From positions 7,611,501 to 7,675,500 of the forward strand of contig NC_051103.1 in NCBI RefSeq assembly GCF_901709675.1: a DNA stretch of 64,000 nt, given 5' to 3'. The DNA comes from Syngnathus acus. Lineage: Eukaryota > Chordata > Actinopteri > Syngnathiformes > Syngnathidae. The notes below the pieces were generated by a model, which ran no database searches, was not told where the DNA came from, and worked only from the letters and a program-made list of their open reading frames with translations. Below, one piece after another: positions 1 through 10,506 of this stretch; position 1 is the stretch's first letter, and each line of letters starts with the position of its first letter. A program made the position numbers and the translations under genes.

Positions 1-509
<509 letters not shown>

Positions 510-1935
510 TTAGGTGTCCGCTTTTAGAGTATCGGTAGTTTGTGAAACGTCATACTCCATGATTCAAATCCAATCCAAAAGTCCATCTTGCCTGCTTTAG
601 AATACGCTACAAATGGGGGTAAAAAAAATCTGTCGTCTTCTCACTAACTACACTGGCAAAACCTCCACCAAGGCAGAACTTTGGATCTGAACCATGCTGC
701 ATAGGTCAGAATCTTAGCGTTATGTTTCTTACCTCGATCACTTAGAAAATAAATCAGTATTTTGAAAATGATACGCAATTCTAACAGCAAAATAATATGA
801 GGAAAAATGGAATGGCACACAATAGAACACAGTCAAATGAAATGAATGATATTGAAGCTACTCTACATTGAAATGAAAAACAGTCAGCATGGCAGTAAAT
901 GAGCACGACGTGTTCTTACGCCGCACGTTGTTCTCAAAATGTAAACTTAAGGCAGCCTTATAGCGCATTATATAACTATATAACGGACATAAATACACAT
1001 GGAGATAAATATCAGTACTATGTTAAACCATGTTGTATTTGAAATAATGGAATCTAGGAACATTTCTATAAAAATAACATTGCTTTATGTTGACCCTATG
1101 GTGCTAGTTTTTTTTTTTTTATGTCTGTATGAATAAGCTTTCATGTTTTACTTGTCAATTATGACATCTTGTTCACTTTTAGTGGGAGGTGAATCACTCT
1201 TAGAATGCGTCATGTGAAATTCTTGGACTTATTGTGCAGGTTAAGCACATTTAATCTTTGCTCAAGTCATCAGGCTTGTCCCATCAGGGTTGCCACAGGT
1301 CGTAACTGGCATGGTTTGTTTTGTTAAGAATCATGTGGTTTCATCACATCTTATTACGGTATTTCATTTAACAACCTATTTAGTAATTATAGGCATGTTG
1401 AGACCAAGGCTTTGTCCATCACTTGCAGCCTACTTGACTGACTCTAACCTTTCCAAACTTTTTCATGATTAAATGCCTTTTTGCGATTGCCTGTGTATAG
1501 TATAAAGCTTTATGAATGTTTTTTTTTAAGCATTTTAAGGGTGCACGACAAGAAGTTGTGAAGGACAGAATTTTTTTAAATATAAATTTCCGGGATAATG
1601 TCAGAGAATATGAAAAGCTCTGAATAAATAAGACAGAATGACTGTGATGTATCAAGTGCATTTGAAGCAAAAGCCAGTTCGAATGCATTGAAAGAAATAT
1701 TACGACTAGCTTTTATCAGTGTTTTTGTTTCATCTTTTGTGCCTCTTTGCTTGTGGGAGAGGAAGTGTACCTCTGTATATTTATTTTTTTACTAATACGG
1801 TGTCATTTCATCTATTGATTGCTTTACGTTTACTATCCATTTAATCATATGCTGTATTATGATTGTGACTCATATTTTGGATTCAGCAACTGTCTCAACA
1901 AAAAACTATGATAATAAAGCCTTACACTGCAGTCA
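510..1935 (+). other. cdr2l: cdr2l 3' UTR with poly(A) signal
   Basis: AT-rich noncoding sequence follows the cdr2l stop codon and has no supported ORF. An AATAAA signal lies at 1913-1918, so cleavage is expected around 1930-1940. The end is inferred from the signal only. Confidence 0.6.
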
Positions 1936-2524
1936 TTGTTATTCATGTGTTCCAATAAGTAATTGAAAGTCGTATGAAGATACAAAATGCACTCCGATTT
2001 TCTTGAGGGTCAATTTGACCCCATTCAAAGTTTAATGACAACTATATGATTTACATCATTTTCCTGTAGTTTGTTTTAGTCAAGTGACTTTGACAAGTTG
2101 TTGAAACTAAAACAACTAAATTAAAACAATCACTTATTTCACTCAGTGCTGGCCTGTGCACAGTCTTGTTGTTTGCATACACACACAATAAATAATCATA
2201 TAATATAAATATCTTTGAACTGTTTGAGACGAATTAATTGCACTTTGCACTTAATTGAAACGAGTTAGGTGCTCATAAAGTAAATATGCACGCCTCCTAG
2301 CTCAACATGGCGTCCCCCGACCCCGTTTTTTCCAAGCCGTACCACACTGCAGCTCCCAAAATGTGCACAAAGTAAGGCCTATTTTCTATTTACAGCTACC
2401 GTCATGGCTAGGAGGATTATTTATCCGTGCATTTTCTGTACCTACATAGCTAAAACCGTTTAAAACTTCAGCGGGTACCCACGTTATCTACTTTATATAA
2501 AACATAGACGGCACATTTTGCCGT
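1936..2524. other. Intergenic spacer with a possible orphan first exon
   Basis: No recognised gene. A short GC-rich island holds ATGGCG at 2307, in a context resembling a start codon. It is followed by 21 open codons (MASPDPVFSKPYHTAAPKM...) and then a good donor, AA|GTAAGG, at 2371/2372. I found no matching downstream exon on the plus strand before the tRNA genes or daglb. It could be a noncoding or decayed first exon, or chance. Confidence 0.25.
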
Positions 2525-2597
2525 GACCGCGTGGCCTAATGGATAAGGCGTCTGACTTCGGATCAGAAGATTGAGGGTTCGAGTCCCTTCGTGGTCG
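2525..2597 (+). tRNA. tRNA-Arg (anticodon TCG)
   Basis: This 73-nt cloverleaf has acceptor stem GACCGCG paired with CGTGGTC and discriminator G. The D arm is GGCCTAATGGATAAGGC. The anticodon loop CTTCGGA carries TCG, and the T arm contains GGTTCGAGTCC. There is no intron. A TTTT Pol III stop lies at 2601-2604. The gene looks functional. Confidence 0.96.
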
Positions 2598-2737
2598 AAC
2601 TTTTGTTTCGTTGATTAAAGACACTATTGATTGTGTTTTCAACTTTCAAGATGGAACTGATTTATATGACAATACTTGAAAATGTAGTTCTGCGAGCGCT
2701 TGCTACATAGAACCTTAGGGATCGATGCGTCGAATGT

Positions 2738-2809
2738 AGCAGAGTGGCGCAGCGGAAGCGTGCTGGGCCCATAACCCAGAGGTCGATGGATCGAAACCAT
2801 CCTCTGCTA
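2738..2809 (+). tRNA. Initiator tRNA-Met (CAT)
   Basis: This 72-nt cloverleaf begins AGCAGAGTGG and ends CCTCTGCTA, giving the A1-U72 pair of eukaryotic initiator tRNAs. The anticodon stem shows the initiator GGG/CCC pairs around loop CCCATAA with anticodon CAT. The T arm has ATGGATCGAAACCAT, with AUCG in place of the elongator TTCG, another initiator hallmark. Confidence 0.97.
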
Positions 2810-2815
2810 GAGGGG

Positions 2816-2824
2816 TTTTTTTTT
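2816..2824 (+). terminator. Pol III terminator of initiator tRNA-Met
   Basis: A run of nine T residues begins seven bases after the tRNA 3' end, a strong RNA polymerase III stop. Confidence 0.8.
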
Positions 2825-3241
2825 CTCCTTTTTTTTTCGGAACAGGATTTCATAACATTGTTCGGGTCCATAATAAAGATATTCCTCCACTTACTGATCG
2901 GTAGTTGTGTTAAATGAACATTTTGCCTAACATTAAAAATAGCACACCGCATACTAGCTTTATGGCAATGCAGTTCAGTCGTAATTCATTACATTAAAAA
3001 CATGATTTAGATTCTGCTCCAGTTCGTAAATCATGCTAAATCCCCTGCTAAATAATTATTAGCCTTAGTAGATATCAGTGCCATGTAATGCATTTGTCTC
3101 CCCAGTAGGGTGCAGTATTTACTTACATTAAGGTTCCTCACAGTTTTGAATCCATGGTCACAGAATGTTGAGGCAGTGAATTGAGGTGGATTTTTCAAAA
3201 TGATTTTATTACAAAGAAAACAGAATAAATACATTAAACAG

Positions 3242-4263
3242 TTAATCAAACTCCAGTCGCCTGCTCTGTTTGATAGCAGAATGGATCTTCTTCTGTCTGA
3301 TTCGCTCCTTGTTTCTCTTGTCTAGCCTGAAAAACATTTTCCCCATCCAAGAGCCAGGCCCCACTCAAAAAAAAAGAACCACCAAAGATCTTTGCTGATT
3401 TTTCTTAACAATCAACAACATTTAAACTTCATATGGACATTATATAAGGTGTGCAATTCTTACCTTGAGTTCCTGAGGGCGATATCTTCTGGCGTTGGCT
3501 CGTGTGGCTTCACGCTGGCTTCAGCAACGATGGCTGAGATCTTCTGTATGCAGTCACCGTAGTTCCTCTGCTGGCTCCTACTCAGCTCTGAGGTTACCAT
3601 CAACTCGCCAGCCTTGTTGATTCGATTTTGGTTCTGAATTGCAAAGCGGAAATGTTTGCTTCAATACAAATAAGCAAGGTTAGTGTTCTTGAGCTTACTT
3701 TTTCCATGATTTTCTGTCGCACATCTTCTGGGATCCAGTCTGCAGTTAACACATGAAATCTGATCTCTGTTTTTGTGTTGACTGTGGGTTGAAATTAGCA
3801 TTGTCAGTTTGGAACACAAAATCCAGCGTGATCAGTTTGTCAGGGAGTTGACCTTTGTTGACATGCTGACCACCAGGGCCACTGCTCCGACTGTAAGACA
3901 CTGTTAGGCGGTCTAAAGAGGAGAAAGTGTTAACAACAATGCATGAAAAAATAACTATATATACTAGTTTTTTAAATACATTTTTACCTACTGGAACGTG
4001 TACTTGGACATCCTAAAAAAAAAAAGTAAAAATAAATAGAGCCTTGCATTGTTCATCATGAAAGTATCTTAGTGTACAATCATCATGTGACTACTAACCT
4101 GCTCGTTATCTGGCCCACGATTTGCATAACCAGCGCTCGGCTGCAGACTGTTTAGTTGACTAGTCCGAACGCACCAAGGCTTTACTGCATGCGGAGACAC
4201 GATTAAACGAGCGAGTATATTACCGCAAAGACAAATACAGTATCGAGCCATATGCGCCGCCAT
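3242..4263 (-). CDS. mrpl58: mrpl58 (ICT1), mitochondrial ribosomal peptidyl-tRNA hydrolase
   Basis: Six exons, complement of 4099-4263, 3988-4012, 3853-3912, 3699-3781, 3464-3633 and 3242-3326, join in frame to 195 codons plus TAA (human about 206). The family is a codon-independent release factor built into the mitochondrial large subunit that hydrolyses peptidyl-tRNA on stalled ribosomes. Exon 3 encodes [13 protein letters not shown], with the catalytic GGQ. The basic tail [16 protein letters not shown] enters the ribosomal mRNA channel in this family. The first 25-30 residues ([20 protein letters not shown]) look like a mitochondrial presequence. The ATG at 4263 opens the only long 5' frame. 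The third intron (3782-3852) has a weak donor, GTCAAC, but the junction restores the family sequence NKVN. Confidence 0.93.
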
Positions 4264-4429
4264 GATGTCCTGACGTCACTGGAAATGACGAAATACGGCG
4301 TGAAGGAGAGGAGTTGTCCCTTTCCACAAAACTGGAGGAATGAAAAGACGACATCCTATAAATGGGGATATTTTCTTTATTCGGAGCAGGAATAGTAAAC
4401 TACATGAATGTTATATTAATCAAAAAGTT

Positions 4430-4501
4430 AGGTTCCACCGAGATTTGAACTCGGATCGCTGGATTCAGAGTCCAGAGTGCTAACCATTACACCATGGAAC
4501 C
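4430..4501 (-). tRNA. tRNA-Gln (anticodon CTG)
   Basis: On the minus strand this 72-nt cloverleaf begins GGTTCCATGG and ends CTCGGTGGAACC plus discriminator T. The anticodon loop sits in CTGGACTCTGAATCCAG, giving CTG. The T arm is CCGAGTTCAAATCTCGG. A TTTTT stop on the minus strand corresponds to plus 4422-4426. The gene lies between the 5' ends of mrpl58 and daglb. Confidence 0.97.
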
Positions 4502-5233
4502 GACATGCAGCGGCTCCACATAATATGCTATATATGACATATAGATAGATATTAGCTGATAACCCCCCTCTCCAGCTAAATTTCAGTACTGAAATAAACA
4601 AATTTGACAAAATAATTAACACTGGTTTATATGAATACGCGCAATAGTAATTTGCGGTACCAAAAGAAAAAGCCCTAAGCGGAACCAATAATTACGATCT
4701 GTTGCACAGGGTTGCTACACCCGGGTGGACACAGGCTAGGGGCAAAACAAGTCTCTATTTTACAATTATTTGCGATTACTTTCTCGATACAAATCCGTTG
4801 ACAGTGTGATGGATTAATATGTTTGAAAAACGTCTAAATTAACAGTTTTCTGAACGATTTAAATCATTATCTTGTAATGACGTATTTGTATCTAACATTA
4901 GAAGATAAGAAGCTAGTCACGTAACATAAACAATTCCACTGACTACCTTAAGCGCCTTAATGACATTATTTCATGTCAGTTTAGCACGCAGTGAGTAGTA
5001 ATGTTTAGAGGAACGTCGTTTTGGCTGTCATTATATTGGTAAACACTCAAGACCCGTTATTCTGAAATGGCGTGTCGAGACAGGAATCTCAAGCTATAAT
5101 GTTGCAACGTAGGGAAGGCACAATGGCGACACTAAATTGCTTTCAGGAAGTGGAGTCATGAACGATCCGAAGCGCCCGTTGAATAGATTTTCGAGCAGTC
5201 TCTTGGTCAACATTTCTTCATTTTAATCCCAAA
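4502..5233. other. Spacer and 5' flank of daglb
   Basis: I see no gene here. The stretch separates divergently transcribed mrpl58 (-) and daglb (+) and must hold the daglb promoter and 5' UTR. No TATA box or other clear element was recognised. Confidence 0.5.
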
Positions 5234-8200
5234 ATGCCTGGAATGGTGGTTTTTGGTCGTCGGTGGGGAATCGCCAGTGATGATCTTGTTTTCCCTGGAG
5301 CATTCGAACTATTCATCCGCTTACTTTGGTACGTATGAGTAAATTGTTTATTATCAAGTCAGGTAAATGTCACGTTTCTCTCTTTCTCACGCTATGTATT
5401 GTGTTTCCATGTAGGTGGATTGGCACCATCATCCTGTATTCTTATCACAAGGGTCATTTTGATTGTAACGGGAAAGGTGTTCTTCACATCTACCTGATTG
5501 GACTCTTAGTGGTGCTGGCACTAATCATTTTGTCACTATGTGCCATTGTATATGTCAGTGCTCAAGGTAAACCTCAGCATTAGAACAACCTCCTATGCCG
5601 TGGACGTTCTTTGTTAATGTGGTAGTGCAGGGTCTCTGTTGTTTAATGAATCCCATGATTGTGGATTTTTGTGTTTTCAGGTACCATAACGAACCCTGGG
5701 TCAAGACGCTCCATGCCCACGCTGGTGTACCTACGGGCTCTTCTTTACGTCCCTGAGCTAGTGTGGGCCTGTCTGGGGGCTGTGTGGGTGTCTGATGATG
5801 GCAAAGGTTGTGATCCGGCAACCGTGGGGGCTGTCATCGCAGCAGTGGTTGCCAGGTGGGATGGAAATCATTTCATCCTGTTGCCTTTTTGACACAGCAT
5901 TTCTCTTCTTATAGTTGGATCATCCTGCTCTTGACGGCTCTGGGCGTCATTTTCGTCTTTGATCCGCTGGGCAATCCTCGGCCTTCGGCCGCTGCCATGG
6001 AGCCCATTGGCGTGCGACACTTGGAGAGCGGCGGTGGAATTCAGTTCCTCTCCACGGCGCGGTCGCTCGCCGTCAAGGTGTGGGAGAGCAGGCTCCGACT
6101 TTTGTGCTGTTGCCTGCCGCAGGACGAAAACAACAGAGCGGCGTTCTCCAGCATCTCGCAGCTCGTCAGCGGCTTCTTCTCTGTAAGGCTCATCTCCTCA
6201 TAGTCTTTTGACCCCTGTATTGAATGAGGTGTGTGTTGCAGGACACAGACTTGGTTCCCAGTGACATTGCTGCCGGTTTGGCTTTGCTGCATCAGGAACA
6301 GGACAAGATGGAGCGAAGCAGAGATCCAGACATCACGATTGATCACAGTCCATCTTCCCCCATAGTAAGTTCTGAACCCCCAGCAGATTGTATCCTGCTT
6401 GAATGACATTGTTCTGTTACGTTAAGCAGCCTGCAATATTAACTCAAATTTAAAGGAAGAAGATCTCGAGTCAGAGTTGGAGAAAGCCGTCCACTGTATG
6501 CATTTTGCCGCTGCGGCCTATGGCTGGCCTTTGTACATTTACTCCAACCTTCTCACCGGGCCCTGCAAACTTAGCGGAGACTGGTACGCTTTGGTTTAGT
6601 TCATTCATAAGGGTCTAGTATTTCTAAAAAGGATATTTGTGTGTCAGCTGTAGAAGTCGCACCGCAGAGGATGACATTGTCGGGGGAGACCACCTCGGCT
6701 GTCATTTTTCTTCCATTCTGCAAAGTACCGGATTGCAATACAGAGACTTCATTCATGTCAGCTTCCACAATCAGGTACTTTCACTTCATTGTTCTGAAAA
6801 GTGTGAATGCACTTCAGTCATTGAAATGTTTGTCATTGAAACAAACGTTGTGCTTTAGATCTACGAGATCCCTTTCTTTGTGGCTCTGGATCACAAACGG
6901 GAGTCGATTCTTGTGGCTGTCAGAGGAACATTGTCTTTAAAGGTACGTTTTTATTTTGCTGCGTTTCATTTCAGTATGGATAAAGGGCAAATTCTCCCAA
7001 GTGCAAGTAGTCACTTCAAAATAATATGGGCAAATTGGAGGGTATGAACCCAATGTGCATTTCCCTGTGTTCCCTGAAGGATGTCCTGACAGATCTTTCC
7101 GCTGAATGTGAGAACTTGCCCATTGATGGCGTGACTGGAGCCTGCTACGCTCATAAGGCATGTTCCCCCATTACAAAGCATTCCAAACATTGTGTTTTGT
7201 TTGACATTTTCTGAATGCATCTTGCAGGGCATCAGCCAGGCTGCATCTTACATTTACAAGAAGGTGGTCAACGACGGAATCCTGAACCAAGCATTTTCCA
7301 TCGTGCCAGTGAGTGCGGAAAAAGTCTCCCTTATTTCTTACAATTTCTAAATCATCATTGTATTTATCAGGAATGAATATTTCTTCTGGCCCAACACAAA
7401 GTCATTTAGATGCGTTTTGTTGTTTTGCAGGAGTACAAACTGGTCATTACTGGTCACAGCCTGGGTGCGGGTGCAGCTGCAGTGCTTGCCATCCTATTGC
7501 GCAAGTCCTTCCCCACCCTTAAGTGCTACGCCTTTTCTCCACCAGGGGGACTCCTAAGGTAAGACTGGCTGAACTAATTGTGAAAGTATGAATGAGCATT
7601 AGGGCCCATCATAAAAAAAGTGGGCATTTAGTTTTCCAGTTCCAAGTATCCACTTTTTTTTAATTTGTTGTTTTTTGGAATTAAAAATAAGACAGTTTTT
7701 GTTCAGGAGAGCTAAATATATTCTGTCTTTATTTCATGTACAGCAAAGCCTTAGCTGATTATTCCAAGGACTTTGTGGTCTCTGTTGTACTAGGGAAAGA
7801 CCTGGTTCCACGGTAAGTCTTTTTACTTTGATAAGTTTTGTTAGCACTGAACTGCTTGAATCATTTTTCAATGGGTCACAGCAAAATGTGGGTGGACTGT
7901 GTGTCACAAATAAGTTTGTGTGATGTCGTTTTCCAAAATGACCTCGCTGTGGTGTTTGGACTTTTATAGACTCGTGTGTAATGCAGACTATATTTAGCAC
8001 TGCCCTGCTATTACATGCGTACGTAGAGACAAAGACAAGTCGCAAGCTAACTTTTTTCCATGCCTTTCACATACAGTAATTGTCTCTCGTGAAATCATAT
8101 TGTCTGTTTTCCATAGATTGAGCCTTCCCAATATGGAGGATCTGAAACGAAAAATACTCAAGATTGTCTCAAATTGCAATAAACCCAAAGTAAGAACCCT

Positions 8201-8960
8201 TTCAAGCATGATTTATTATGAGTTGTACGTGAATCTCAGCTGTTTTTTTTCACGTGTGTGTCGCAGTACCGCATCCTTTTGCAGGGATGCTGGTACGAAT
8301 TGTTTGGTGGGAACCCAGATGACTTTCCCTCTGAAATGGAGAACCGGAGGGAAGAGGAGCTTAGTCTTCCTCTGCTCGGTGAAGAATCACTTTTGATCCG
8401 CCATTCGTCATCATACCAAAGCCTGGCGTCGGACGACTCGCCTCTCCATACAGTGCCGCACATGCCTCTCTTCCTCCCTGGACGTGTTCTACATATGATT
8501 GAAGATGGGCCCACACGCAGGTTTGCCGCTAGATTAATTTTTTTTCTTTTCTAAAAAGTACATTTCATATTGCACATAAGAGTTCAATAAACTAAAATGG
8601 AAATGAAAGCTTCAAAACAAATGTGTTAACTGAATATGATTGGTAGTGTTTCTTTTGCTTACCAGCAGAGGGAGCCAACTTACCAGTACCAGTACAAAAA
8701 ATGCTGTAGCTGCACTAACATGAAACTTTGTAACGTCGGAAAAATATTTTCCCTTTTCTCCCAGATCTTGCATATCCCAGGTTCGATACCGCGCCGAGTG
8801 GTCGAACGAAATGGCGTTCAGGAGTATTTTGATCAGCCCCAGGATGCTCGCAGATCACATGCCGGATGCTGTGCTTGGAGCGCTCAAGAGTCTGACCAGC
8901 GAAAAGCCCTACTCGCTCTGCCCGTCATCCTCAAACCACAACCGGCACAACGTTGTCTGA
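5234..8960 (+). CDS. daglb: daglb, diacylglycerol lipase beta (sn-1 specific)
   Basis: Fifteen exons: 5234-5328, 5415-5566, 5681-5855, 5915-6182, 6242-6364, 6456-6583, 6648-6774, 6859-6942, 7080-7157, 7228-7308, 7431-7558, 7744-7812, 8117-8189, 8267-8520, 8765-8960. They join in frame to 676 codons plus TGA (human about 672). The enzyme makes 2-arachidonoylglycerol from diacylglycerol at membranes. It begins [20 protein letters not shown], followed by four hydrophobic segments up to about residue 160 and a Cys-rich CCC patch (KLLCCC-like LRLLCCCLP). The alpha/beta-hydrolase core holds the nucleophile elbow GHSLGAG (Ser about 447), the acid in VVLGKD (Asp about 499) and the likely His in [15 protein letters not shown] follows the core. 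Intron 9 is GC-AG. dagla is excluded because it carries a long C-terminal tail. Confidence 0.95.
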
Positions 8961-9730
8961 ATGTACTTCAAAACCACACCAAAATCCCACTTCATTGGCA
9001 AAAAAGGTATTTGGCTTTGTCCGCGTGCGTTCCTATGCCAAAATATTTGTGCACTTTTAGCAACAGACTTGTGGAAACGCCATTGTAGCTTCAGTAAGAC
9101 AGAAGAATTGACAGATTTAAGAAAGGCACATTGGATTTTATTTTATTTTATTTTCCCTTTGCACTTTTAATCATTTTACCATAATGTTTCCATTCTTTGA
9201 TTTGTCATACTGTGTGAGTTTAAATGGCATGGATTCTGAATGTGCTTTGTGTACAATATTTGACACGTTTGTACAGTATGTTTGTGTGTGTGATGTATTG
9301 TTGCTGGACACTGCCCCAGCTTAATGCTCAAAGAAACCACTTGTCTTCCTCAGTGGTTGGACTGATCAAGGATGACGGAGTCATGGGAGTAACTTTTGTC
9401 TAATTGTGTAAATGTTGCGTCTTTGTACAATGTACAGTGGTTCGTGTTTTCTTGTTTTGAGACGTCAGGGTGAGCAGTGCCTATGCTTTATGGGAAACAA
9501 GTCTGTCCAATTGTTTTAACAGAAAAAGGCAACCACTTTCTGAATGGAGCTCAGAATTTCTCCATATGTTGGTGCAAATACAGGAGCTGTTCAAATCTGT
9601 GCAAACTGACATGCCACGGATTTCTTTCCCCTCCCATAAAGCATGCAGAGTTTTGAATCAGCTGATGCACTCACCGTCCAATTATATATTGAATTTCATG
9701 ATGCAAATAAAAGCTTTTGTGGAGTGTAAT
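8961..9730 (+). other. daglb: daglb 3' UTR with poly(A) signal
   Basis: Noncoding sequence follows the daglb stop. AATAAA at 9706-9711 sets an expected 3' end near 9730. The end is inferred from the signal only. Confidence 0.6.
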
Positions 9731-10506
9731 GACATCCAGTGTTGTATTGTATCACGTTAGTAACTTTTGAAATACCAGCAATGAGAACATTTGAAAAAGA
9801 AGTCATTCCATTTGAATAAGTGAAGCCTGTGAGTCAATGGGGTGGAGGGAGGCCCAAATGTTTCCACGATAACTGAGGATTAGCTGCAGTTCTGACTCCA
9901 TCCTCCCATCCCGGTTTAGAATGACGTCACGGCGACGGACCTTCCCCAACACATGAGGTGTTCAAAATCATCGTGAATTCAAACTTCTTTACTCTTACAA
10001 AGTCGAAGACGCGCTTTCAGTACGTTCACTTACGATTTAGCTTGAATGTAAACTATCATTAATTACGTTATAATAATTTTGCCCTCTTTTTAATGGATGA
10101 AATCATAATAAAACCGTGTGTACTTGCTTGCGGATTGGCAAAGTTAACAACGTTGTAGTCTTTCCGATTACTCCTAAATGCAGCAGCAGGAGCTCATCTG
10201 TTGGACAGTGAAACTAATCAGGAGCCAAGTAAAGTCTTTTCACGACTGCTAACAACAACAACAACGGGGGCTAGCAAAGCTCTTCAAGTCAACTGGAGGA
10301 AAGATCGGGGAAGTGAAACACTAGAGACGCTTAGGGCGTACTTTTTCTCCGACGTTGAGGCGCACAACGCTTGCGCTATGCTTTAGAAACATCTACTGCT
10401 TCGAGACTAACAAGGCGAACAGCCTCCGGACGGACGTCAATCCGAAGCTCGCGGCTAGCTCACTCATATTAGCCGGGGGAAGAAGTGTGCGAATCACGGC
10501 CATAAA
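9731..10506 (+). other. Intergenic region and spag9 5' flank/5' UTR
   Basis: No separate gene is seen. The last 300 bases are richer in GC and lead without an intervening acceptor into the spag9 start codon at 10507, so they are likely 5' UTR and core promoter. No TATA box was identified. Confidence 0.5.
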
